NCBI GenBank assembly: GCA_004554075.1 | Contig: SFOB01000125.1 | Coordinates: 1-5,966 of the forward strand | Length of the DNA: 5,966 bases | Source of the DNA: Treponema sp. | Lineage (GTDB): Bacteria > Spirochaetota > Spirochaetia > Treponematales > Treponemataceae | Direction of reading: 5' to 3' | Shown here: positions 1-4,253 of the stretch, in pieces | How the letters are laid out: every line of letters starts with the position of its first letter | Numbering within the stretch: the first letter of the stretch is position 1 | The notes under the pieces: generated by a model | Told to the model about the DNA's origin: nothing | What the model saw: only the letters and a program-made list of their open reading frames with translations | Databases searched by the model: none | Translations under genes and position numbers: made by a program

Positions 1-523
1 CGTCATCTATAGTTTCAATATCATAAACCATATAGTCACTAAGATATACCTTGCGATTTTTTTCAGCAGGCTTTTTTTGATTTTCAAGCTCTTTTTCCAT
101 CTGAGCCTGCAGCATTTCCTGTTCTTTTTTCTGCTGAAGGGCTTCCATTTCAGCTCTTTCTTTTTCTATTCTTTCAGCCTCAAGCTTTTCTTCTTCAAGT
201 CGTTTTTCTTCTGCAGCCTTTGCTTCAGCTTCTTCCTGAGCAATGCGTTCTGCTTCTAATCTTTCTGCCTCAAGTTTTTCTGCTTCCTGGCGTTCTGCTT
301 CAAGTCTTTCCTGTTCTATTCTTTCTTGTTCTTCACGTTCTGCCTTAGCTTTTCTTTCCGCTATTTCAGCTTCTGCTCTGGCACGTTTTTCCATCAATTC
401 CTGCTGACGCTCTAATGCCGCAGTATCATCATCCTTTACCTTTTTACGTGATGAATAAGCTGAAAGGGGATGTATAAAGAAAAGAGAAATAAGAAAAATG
501 AAAATGGATTTTCTGCTAGCCAT
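1..523 (-). CDS. Exported Glu/Lys/Ala-rich coiled-coil protein, N-terminal part (gene runs off the left edge)
   Basis: The reading frame is open for 174 codons from ATG at 523-521 down to the window edge, with no stop. Residues 1-22 look like a classical signal peptide: basic start (MASRK), hydrophobic core IFIFLISLFFI, and an LSA site after residue 22. There is no lipobox cysteine, so the protein is probably periplasmic or surface-exposed rather than a lipoprotein. Residues about 34-150 are almost entirely Glu, Lys, Arg, Ala, Gln and Leu, with recurring EAERxEAE-type units, so a long charged helix or coiled coil is expected. From about 158 the composition changes (KVYLSDYMVYDIETIDD), suggesting a folded domain starts there. 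I do not recognise the family; coiled-coil similarity alone is not informative. ATG 523 is chosen because it directly precedes the signal peptide. No Shine-Dalgarno lies upstream, and the promoter placement implies a leaderless mRNA. An in-frame ATG at 571-569 would add 16 hydrophobic residues and lies upstream of the predicted transcript start. Confidence 0.8.
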   Translation of the reverse strand, partial: MASRKSIFIFLISLFFIHPLSAYSSRKKVKDDDTAALERQQELMEKRARAEAEIAERKAKAEREEQERIEQERLEAERQEAEKLEAERLEAERIAQEEAEAKAAEEKRLEEEKLEAERIEKERAEMEALQQKKEQEMLQAQMEKELENQKKPAEKNRKVYLSDYMVYDIETIDD

Positions 524-529
524 AAAATC

Positions 530-558
530 ATTATAATATAGTAAAAATAAATCGGCAA
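530..558 (-). promoter_or_regulatory. Sigma70-type promoter of the exported coiled-coil gene, likely leaderless
   Basis: Reading on the minus strand, a perfect -10 box TATAAT (535-530) follows a -35 box TTGCCG (558-553, 4 of 6 to consensus) at the ideal 17-bp spacing. Only six bases, GATTTT, separate the -10 box from the ATG at 523. The usual start site seven bases after the -10 box would be the A of that ATG. No purine-rich ribosome-binding site fits in the gap. The boxes are read directly; leaderless initiation is inferred. Confidence 0.7.
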
Positions 559-563
559 GTAAT

Positions 564-591
564 CCGAGCATCCCTTACCGAGCGTCCCTTA
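564..591. repeat. Tandem 14-bp direct repeat between divergent promoters
   Basis: Two adjoining copies, CCGAGCATCCCTTA (564-577) and CCGAGCGTCCCTTA (578-591), differ at one base. They fill most of the 37-bp gap between the leftward -35 box (ends at 558) and the rightward -35 box (starts at 596). The position suits a shared operator, but it could equally be a remnant of a dispersed repeat. No known regulator site is recognised. Confidence 0.6.
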
Positions 592-595
592 TGAA

Positions 596-624
596 TTGAC
601 CCTAATTTATTTTTTTGTTATATT
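596..624 (+). promoter_or_regulatory. Sigma70-type extended -10 promoter of the rpsF operon
   Basis: A -35 box TTGACC (596-601, 5 of 6) and a -10 box TATATT (619-624, 5 of 6) are 17 bp apart. The -10 box is preceded by TGT (616-618), matching the extended -10 TGn motif. The predicted start is near A631, giving a leader of about 172 nt before rpsF. It is the strongest rightward promoter seen and is placed to drive the ribosomal genes. Confidence 0.75.
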
Positions 625-677
625 ATCAGAACACCCCTTGGGAATCTGAAATATGATTCTCTTTATCCATAAGGAGG

Positions 678-715
678 AACAAAACCGCAAAAGCCATTCG
701 CCGGCTGGTTTTGTT
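678..715 (+). promoter_or_regulatory. Leader hairpin with CCG triplets (candidate protein-binding or attenuator stem)
   Basis: AACAAAACC (678-686) pairs perfectly with GGTTTTGTT (707-715). A five-base bulge (687-691) on the 5' side is followed by a second stem, AGCC (692-695) with GGCT (703-706), capped by the loop ATTCGCC. The two-helix form with an asymmetric internal bulge is the sort of shape ribosomal proteins bind. Since the 3' arm is T-rich and followed by TTTA, a weak attenuator is an alternative. Pairing is seen; function is inferred. Confidence 0.5.
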
Positions 716-755
716 TTACAGTCTGAAATCGTTGATAAGAGGATTGTATCACTGC

Positions 756-796
756 CTCCTGAAATCCTGCTATATGGCAGGCAATTTATCAAGGAG
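756..796 (+). promoter_or_regulatory. Hairpin that can sequester the rpsF Shine-Dalgarno
   Basis: CTCCT (756-760) pairs with AGGAG (792-796), the core of the rpsF ribosome-binding site. The stem continues with GA (761-762)/TC (789-790) and AA (763-764)/TT (786-787), interrupted by bulged A791 and A788, and is capped by CCTGC/GCAGG (766-770/777-781). Folded, it would hide the site at 791-796. The same CCTCCT (755-760) also complements an orphan AGGAGG (672-677) further up the leader that serves no start codon, so two exclusive folds are possible. Confidence 0.5.
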
Positions 797-802
797 ATAC
801 TT

Positions 803-1096
803 ATGAAAAAGTATGAACTGATGACTATTTATCCACTCGATGATGAAAAGTCAAAAAAAGGTGCTGACGACGTAAAAAGCACTCTCGCTAAATTCGGCGC
901 TGAAATCGAAGAAGAAAAAGCATTCGGCGACCGCGACCTTACTTACCAGATCAACAAACAGAAGAAGGGACGCTTTGTTCTCTACACTATGAAACTCAAT
1001 CCTTCAAAAATCGTTGAAATTGGAAAAGATTTCAAAATCAATATGAATCTTTTGAAGTATCAGTTTGTAAAACTCGACGAAAAAGAATCTAAGTAG
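803..1096 (+). CDS. rpsF: 30S ribosomal protein S6
   Basis: This 97-residue protein has the usual S6 length and pattern: an N-terminal KKYELMTIYPL strand, a first helix of charged residues, the central FGDRDLTYQINKQKKGRFVLYTM strands (the family's GxRxLAYxIxKxxKGxYVL region), and a C-terminal NMNLLKYQFVKLDEK strand. S6 forms a dimer with S18 and binds the central domain of 16S rRNA in the 30S platform. The ATG at 803 is chosen because AAGGAG (791-796) lies six bases upstream. The frame stays open 50 codons further back to an ATG at 653, but that start lacks a ribosome-binding site and the extra residues do not resemble S6. It is the first gene of the operon, 32 bp before ssb. Its translation may be governed by the leader hairpin that pairs with its ribosome-binding site. 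Confidence 0.95.
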   Translation: MKKYELMTIYPLDDEKSKKGADDVKSTLAKFGAEIEEEKAFGDRDLTYQINKQKKGRFVLYTMKLNPSKIVEIGKDFKINMNLLKYQFVKLDEKESK

Positions 1097-1128
1097 AATA
1101 ACCCGCACAAAGCGGAAAGGAGCTTTAA

Positions 1129-1623
1129 ATGACAGACTTGAATCACGTAGTTCTTATTGGCCGTCTTACACAGGATCTTGGTTCTGATGAAAGAAGCTTT
1201 GGTTACGTTGGAAACGGACAGGCAAGGGCAAATGTGAGCATTGCTGTTAATAGAGCTAAGAAAAACGGCGACCAGTGGGTTGATGAAGTAAACTTCTTCA
1301 ACATTACAATCTGGGGAAAAACAGCCGAAAACTTAAAACCATATCTTACCAAGGGAAAGCAGATTTGTGTTGAAGGACACTTGAAGCAGGATCGTTGGGA
1401 AAAAGATGGACAGAAGCAGAGCAGAATAACAATCGTTGCTGACAATGTACAGTTGCTCGGCGGACGCGGAGATAACAGCCAGGGCTCAGGCCAGATGGCA
1501 GGGGGTGCTCCAAGATTCCAGCCAGCTAACAATGCAGGACAAAATGGTGGATTCGGCGGTGGCTATTCATCAGAACCATACGGTGATACTGGAAGTGATT
1601 TCCCGGAAGATATCCCATTCTAA
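1129..1623 (+). CDS. ssb: Single-stranded DNA-binding protein
   Basis: This 164-residue protein has typical bacterial SSB length. Residues 1-110 form the OB fold, starting NHVVLIGRLTQD, with the strand ANVSIAVNR, W50, W62 in FFNITIWGKTAENLKPYL, and the VEGHLKQDRW segment (81-90); aromatic residues there normally stack on DNA. Residues 111-156 are a flexible Gly/Gln/Asn-rich linker. The last eight residues, DFPEDIPF, are the acidic tip that recruits replication and repair partners (family consensus DFDDDIPF). SSB coats single-stranded DNA at forks and repair sites, usually as a tetramer. ATG 1129 follows AAGGAG (1117-1122) by six bases. A small CCGC/GCGG hairpin (1103-1106/1112-1115) stands just before that site. 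Lying between the two S6:S18 partners, it would be co-regulated with them. Confidence 0.96.
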   Translation: MTDLNHVVLIGRLTQDLGSDERSFGYVGNGQARANVSIAVNRAKKNGDQWVDEVNFFNITIWGKTAENLKPYLTKGKQICVEGHLKQDRWEKDGQKQSRITIVADNVQLLGGRGDNSQGSGQMAGGAPRFQPANNAGQNGGFGGGYSSEPYGDTGSDFPEDIPF

Positions 1624-1647
1624 TTGACTAATTGAGAGGTAATAATT

Positions 1648-1974
1648 ATGTCTGACGAAAATACACAGGAAATGGAAGAAAAACAGACACAGGAAGCTGC
1701 AATGGCTGAAGCTAGCGCTTCTGAAGGTCGTGAAGAAGATCGTGATGGACGCGCTAAAGGCAAAACATACTTCCGCAAGAAGGTTTGCCGTTTCTGCGCT
1801 AACAAAGCAAAGATTGACTATAAGGATGCAGATGCACTCCGCCGCTATATGACAGAACGTGGTAAGATTCTTCCACGCCGCATCACAGGTACTTGTGCAA
1901 AGCACCAGCGTGAAGTTGCAAAGGCTATTAAGCGCGCACGCTCAATCTGTCTTTTGCCATACGTTGCTGACTAG
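1648..1974 (+). CDS. rpsR: 30S ribosomal protein S18, zinc-ribbon form with acidic N-terminal extension
   Basis: The C-terminal part, residues about 40-108, is clear S18: TYFRKKVCRFC, then IDYKDADALRRYMTERGKILPRRITGTCAKHQREVAKAIKRARSICLLPY. Cys47, Cys50, Cys83 and His86 form a CxxC...CxxH set, the potential zinc-binding form of S18 found in some lineages. S18 pairs with S6 on the 30S platform. The protein is 108 residues, against about 75 in E. coli; the excess is an N-terminal stretch (about 1-36) rich in Glu, Ala, Asp and Gln. ATG 1648 is preferred because GAGAGG (1634-1639) lies eight bases upstream. In-frame ATGs at codons 9 and 19 have no comparable site, but a shorter protein cannot be wholly excluded. 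It starts 24 bp after ssb. Confidence 0.95.
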   Translation: MSDENTQEMEEKQTQEAAMAEASASEGREEDRDGRAKGKTYFRKKVCRFCANKAKIDYKDADALRRYMTERGKILPRRITGTCAKHQREVAKAIKRARSICLLPYVAD

Positions 1975-1994
1975 CCTAAAATTTAAATTTAATG

Positions 1995-2020
1995 CACCGG
2001 CTCATACTCCGAGCCGTGTG
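1995..2020 (+). promoter_or_regulatory. Intercistronic hairpin between rpsR and rplI
   Basis: CGGCTC (1998-2003) pairs with GAGCCG (2011-2016), and the stem extends as CAC (1995-1997) with GTG (2018-2020) past a bulged T2017; the loop is ATACTCC. No T-run follows, so it is not a standard terminator. It may slow decay, mark an mRNA processing site or tune rplI translation, whose ribosome-binding site begins 12 bases later. Confidence 0.5.
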
Positions 2021-2047
2021 TAAATAATAAACAGGAGCTTGAAACAA

Positions 2048-2590
2048 ATGAAAGTAATTCTTAACGTAGACGTTAAATCACTTGGTGAAGAGGGTGACGT
2101 AAAAAACGTTGCTAACGGATATGCACGCAACTTCCTTCTTCCACGTAATCTTGCTGTACCTTACAATGAAGCTACAGTAGCAATTTTCGAAGGCCGCAAG
2201 GCTGAAATCGAAGCTCGCAAAGAGCAGAAGAGAAAGGATTCTGCAAGCCTTAAGGAAAAGCTCGAAGCTGCTTCTATCGAAATTACAATGCCAGCAGCAG
2301 CAAACGGAAAACTTTATGCTGCAGTTACCTCAAATGTTGTTGCAGAAGCACTCAACAAGCTCGGATTTGAAATTGAACGCAAGAGAATCGAAATCCCTGG
2401 TTCAACAATCAAGTCTGTTGGTAACTTCAAGGCTACAATTAAGCTTTACGAAGCACAGGTTGCAGAAGTACATGTTGCTGTAAAAGCTCAGCCAGTAGAA
2501 GGTGCTGCTCCAGCAGAAGCTAAGAAGGCAGAAAAGAAAGCTGAACCAGCAAAGGAAGAAGCTCCAGCTGCTGAAGAAAAAGCTGAATAA
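2048..2590 (+). CDS. rplI: 50S ribosomal protein L9 with Ala/Lys/Glu-rich C-terminal tail
   Basis: The first 40 residues give the L9 signature, MKVILNVDVKSLGEEGDVKN then VANGYARNFLLPRNLAVPY, the domain that binds 23S rRNA domain V. A long connecting helix rich in Glu, Lys and Arg follows (about 41-75), then the C-terminal L9 domain to about residue 150. L9 projects from the base of the L1 stalk and helps keep reading frame. At 180 residues it exceeds the usual 150 or so because of a tail (about 150-180) of Ala, Lys, Glu and Pro. The ATG at 2048 is chosen: AGGAG (2033-2037) lies ten bases before it, whereas an in-frame TTG at 2039 is only one base away and too close. Rho-independent terminator 2619-2651 follows. 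Confidence 0.95.
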   Translation: MKVILNVDVKSLGEEGDVKNVANGYARNFLLPRNLAVPYNEATVAIFEGRKAEIEARKEQKRKDSASLKEKLEAASIEITMPAAANGKLYAAVTSNVVAEALNKLGFEIERKRIEIPGSTIKSVGNFKATIKLYEAQVAEVHVAVKAQPVEGAAPAEAKKAEKKAEPAKEEAPAAEEKAE

Positions 2591-2603
2591 TTCAGATTTT
2601 TCT

Positions 2604-2632
2604 TTGCTTTAATTAAGGGCCGGTATTACAAT
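2604..2632 (+). promoter_or_regulatory. dnaB: Weak candidate dnaB promoter overlapping the terminator
   Basis: TTGCTT (2604-2609, 3 of 6) and TACAAT (2627-2632, 5 of 6) are 17 bp apart. The predicted start near 2639 would fall in the 3' arm of the terminator, so a transcript from here could not form that hairpin and would reach dnaB unhindered. The -35 box is poor, and chance matches in AT-rich DNA are common. Confidence 0.25.
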
Positions 2633-2651
2633 AAGTATACCGGCTTTTTTT
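2619..2651 (+). terminator. Rho-independent terminator or attenuator between rplI and dnaB
   Basis: GCCGGTAT (2619-2626) pairs perfectly with ATACCGGC (2637-2644) across a ten-base loop, and a run of seven T (2645-2651) follows at once. This is a textbook intrinsic terminator. It ends 17 bases before dnaB, so it would cut dnaB expression relative to the ribosomal genes, with read-through or a local promoter supplying the helicase. Confidence 0.88.
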
Positions 2652-2668
2652 ATCGGGAGGATTAAAAA

Positions 2669-3994
2669 ATGGATACATCATTAAACGACAAAGTACCGCC
2701 GCACAATATTGAAGCAGAACAGGCAGTACTGGGAGCCCTTCTTTTAAACTGGGGCGCAATGGCTGAGGTTGTTTCAAATCTTCGTCCAGACCGTTTTTAT
2801 TCTCTCCAGAATCAGATTATTTATGACGCACTGGTAAAGTTATATACAAAAAGCGCAACCGGTGACACAATCTCCCTTATAAACGAACTTACAGTAGAAG
2901 GTAAACTTGAACAGGCGGGAGGGGCAGCATACATTGCATCCCTTACAGACACAGTTCCTTCTGCAGCAAATATTGATTACTATGCAGAAATGGTACTCGA
3001 CAGAGCAGCCCGCCGAGACCTTATTCATATTTCTTCAGAACTTAAAGCTTCATCTTTTGATTTACAGAAAGAAAGCAATTCTTTGCTTGATGAAGCTGAA
3101 CAAAAGATTTTTGCCCTTGCAGAAAAGAATGAAACTACATCAATTTATTCTGCACAGGATATTATGGTTAAGGAAATTGAACTGATTGAAGCAAGATATA
3201 AAAGCAAAAATCAGTTTACAGGAGTTCCAACAGGTTTTGCAAAACTTGATACTTATACTTCTGGATTCCAGAACTCAGAACTGATTATTATCGGTGCCCG
3301 ACCATCTATCGGTAAAACAGCTCTGGCACTTTCCATGATTCAGAACATCGCCTGTGAAAAGCGTATTCCATGCGGCTTCTTCTCACTTGAAATGCCGTAT
3401 GAATCAATCGGTATGCGTCTTCTTGCCCAGGAAGCCCGTGTTCCTATGCAGAAGATCCGTTCCGGTATGCTTAAAGTTGATGACGTAAAAAAGATTCAGG
3501 ATGCAGCCGGCCGCTGGTTTGAAGCACCTCTTTATACTGTTGATACACCAAACATGAAACTTCTTGATTTACGTGCAGTAGCCCGCCGTATGGTAAAAAA
3601 TCAGGGGGTAAAGATTATATTCATTGACTATATTGGTCTTATTTCTACAGATGATCCAACAGCTCCTGTTTTTGAACAAGTATCTTTAATTTCTAAATCT
3701 CTTAAGGCTCTGGCCCGAGAGCTTTCAATTCCAATTGTTGCTCTTTGTCAGGTTGCCCGTGATGCAGAAGGGCAGGAACCAAACCTTGCTCAGCTTCGTG
3801 GTTCCGGTTCTATCGAACAGGATGCCGACGTTGTAATGTTCCTGCACCGTGACCGTATTAAAGACGGAGATTCTATTGCAGCTCAGGATGCCAAGATTAT
3901 CCTTGCAAAGCAGCGAAACGGTGCCTGTGGTGATATTGATATTATGTTCCTGCCGTCTTATTCTAAATTTGAAAATAAAGCAGATGATGCCTAA
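2669..3994 (+). CDS. dnaB: Replicative DNA helicase DnaB
   Basis: This 441-residue protein is a full-length DnaB. The N-terminal helical domain (about 10-112) starts PPHNIEAEQAVLGALLL, the hallmark of the family. A linker region leads to the RecA-type motor, beginning near TGVPTGFAKLD. The Walker A motif is GARPSIGKT (209-217, catalytic Lys216). The Walker B strand is KIIFIDYIGLI with Asp320. LRGSGSIEQDADVVMFLHRD and KQRNG (Arg416 is a candidate arginine finger) follow. The hexamer uses ATP to unwind DNA at the replication fork, loaded by DnaC/DnaI-type proteins and working with primase. No intein interrupts it. ATG 2669 follows GGGAGG (2655-2660) by eight bases. It lies downstream of the ribosomal genes but behind a terminator, and converges on the p83/100 gene. 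Confidence 0.97.
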   Translation: MDTSLNDKVPPHNIEAEQAVLGALLLNWGAMAEVVSNLRPDRFYSLQNQIIYDALVKLYTKSATGDTISLINELTVEGKLEQAGGAAYIASLTDTVPSAANIDYYAEMVLDRAARRDLIHISSELKASSFDLQKESNSLLDEAEQKIFALAEKNETTSIYSAQDIMVKEIELIEARYKSKNQFTGVPTGFAKLDTYTSGFQNSELIIIGARPSIGKTALALSMIQNIACEKRIPCGFFSLEMPYESIGMRLLAQEARVPMQKIRSGMLKVDDVKKIQDAAGRWFEAPLYTVDTPNMKLLDLRAVARRMVKNQGVKIIFIDYIGLISTDDPTAPVFEQVSLISKSLKALARELSIPIVALCQVARDAEGQEPNLAQLRGSGSIEQDADVVMFLHRDRIKDGDSIAAQDAKIILAKQRNGACGDIDIMFLPSYSKFENKADDA

Positions 3995-3996
3995 AA

Positions 3997-4046
3997 TCGA
4001 AAATCCGTTAAAAACCGAGCCGAAAGGGTCGGTTTAGGATTATCGA
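3997..4046 (+). terminator. Long imperfect hairpin immediately after dnaB
   Basis: Starting two bases after the dnaB stop, these segments pair in turn: TCGA (3997-4000)/TCGA (4043-4046), AATCC (4002-4006)/GGATT (4037-4041), AAACCGA (4012-4018)/TCGGTTT (4029-4035), and CC/GG closing a GAAA tetraloop at 4022-4025, with small mismatches between. A proper T-run is missing, so it may act as an mRNA-end stabiliser or a weak terminator ahead of the stronger one at 4089-4174. Confidence 0.45.
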
Positions 4047-4053
4047 AAAAATG

Positions 4054-4077
4054 GCACAGAGGCAAGCTGTGCTTGCC
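4054..4077. repeat. Overlapping, mutually exclusive small inverted repeats
   Basis: GCACAG (4054-4059) pairs with CTGTGC (4067-4072), while GGCAAGC (4061-4067) pairs with GCTTGCC (4071-4077) around a three-base loop. The two stems share bases, so only one can form at once. No T-run follows. The role is unknown. Confidence 0.45.
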
Positions 4078-4088
4078 GATAGAATCTC

Positions 4089-4174
4089 AAAAACTTATTA
4101 CTCCCATAAAAAAATAGCTTTAGAATCGAGAATGATGATTCTAAAGCTATTTTTTTATTCCGTAATAAGTTTTT
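4089..4174. terminator. Large bidirectional terminator / inverted repeat between convergent genes
   Basis: The inner arms, 22 bases each (4106-4127 and 4137-4158), are perfectly complementary around a nine-base loop. The outer arms, AAAAACTTATTAC (4089-4101) and GTAATAAGTTTTT (4162-4174), add 13 bp across a small internal loop (TCCC against TCC), for 35 bp in all. Seven A at 4108-4114 and seven T at 4150-4156 give a U-run in either direction, so one element can stop both dnaB (plus) and p83/100 (minus) transcripts. It is longer than most terminators, so a palindromic mobile-repeat origin is possible. Confidence 0.8.
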
Positions 4175-4177
4175 AAT

Positions 4178-4224
4178 TTCCTGTGTAATCTGTTTTATTT
4201 TCTAGTTTAGCGATTACACAGGAA
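4178..4224. repeat. Perfect 13-bp inverted repeat downstream of the p83/100 gene
   Basis: TTCCTGTGTAATC (4178-4190) matches GATTACACAGGAA (4212-4224) without mismatch around a 21-base AT-rich loop. On the minus strand it is the first strong hairpin after the p83/100 stop codon, 30 bases on. It lacks a T-run of its own, so it may stabilise the 3' end or assist the terminator at 4089-4174. Confidence 0.55.
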
Positions 4225-4253
4225 CATATTATCAATATCTTGTTAACGGGGAA

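Larger units (their letters stand above)
631..802 (+). promoter_or_regulatory. Long structured 5' leader of rpsF, candidate S6:S18-type autoregulatory leader
   Basis: This 172-nt stretch carries no convincing gene. Structures visible in it are: a 7-bp stem 640-646/655-661 with one G-U pair; a hairpin 678-686/707-715 extended by 692-695/703-706; a 5-bp hairpin CCTGC/GCAGG (766-770/777-781); and TTGATAA (732-738), which complements TTATCAA (786-792) overlapping the start of the rpsF ribosome-binding site. CCG triplets occur at 685-687 and 701-703 in the 678-715 hairpin. Bacterial rpsF leaders are known to carry a hairpin with a conserved CCG that binds the S6:S18 complex. That both S6 and S18 are encoded downstream supports the idea, but I cannot confirm a match to that motif by eye. 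Confidence 0.5.

Noticed and set aside
77..259. Plus-strand open frame rich in Phe and Leu
   Set aside because: It is the antisense image of the Glu/Lys-rich coiled-coil gene on the minus strand and has no ribosome-binding site.
569..571. Upstream in-frame ATG for the minus-strand coiled-coil gene
   Set aside because: It lies upstream of the predicted transcript start, its only purine-rich sequence touches the codon, and it would spoil a normal signal peptide.
607..792. Minus-strand open frame across the rpsF leader
   Set aside because: It is antisense to the leader, shows no family resemblance, and the plus strand there is better explained by RNA structure.
653..802. N-terminal extension of S6, or a leader peptide, starting at ATG 653
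   Set aside because: The frame is open and joined to rpsF, but ATG 653 has no ribosome-binding site, sits in a hairpin loop, and the 50 extra residues do not resemble S6. AAGGAG before 803 fixes the start.
1203..1532. Minus-strand frame opposite ssb, and similar frames opposite rpsR and dnaB
   Set aside because: These lie wholly opposite strongly recognised genes, have no start signals, and read as shadow translations.
1624..1652. Internal promoter before rpsR (TTGACT then TATGTC)
   Set aside because: The -10 match is poor and would overlap the start codon, so no usable transcript would result.
2039..2050. TTG start for rplI at 2039
   Set aside because: Only one base separates it from AGGAG, and L9 proteins begin directly MKVIL, which matches ATG 2048.
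3995..4253. Transposon, CRISPR array or tRNA in the convergent spacer
   Set aside because: There is no transposase, no regularly spaced direct repeat and no cloverleaf; the inverted repeats are best read as terminators or palindromes.
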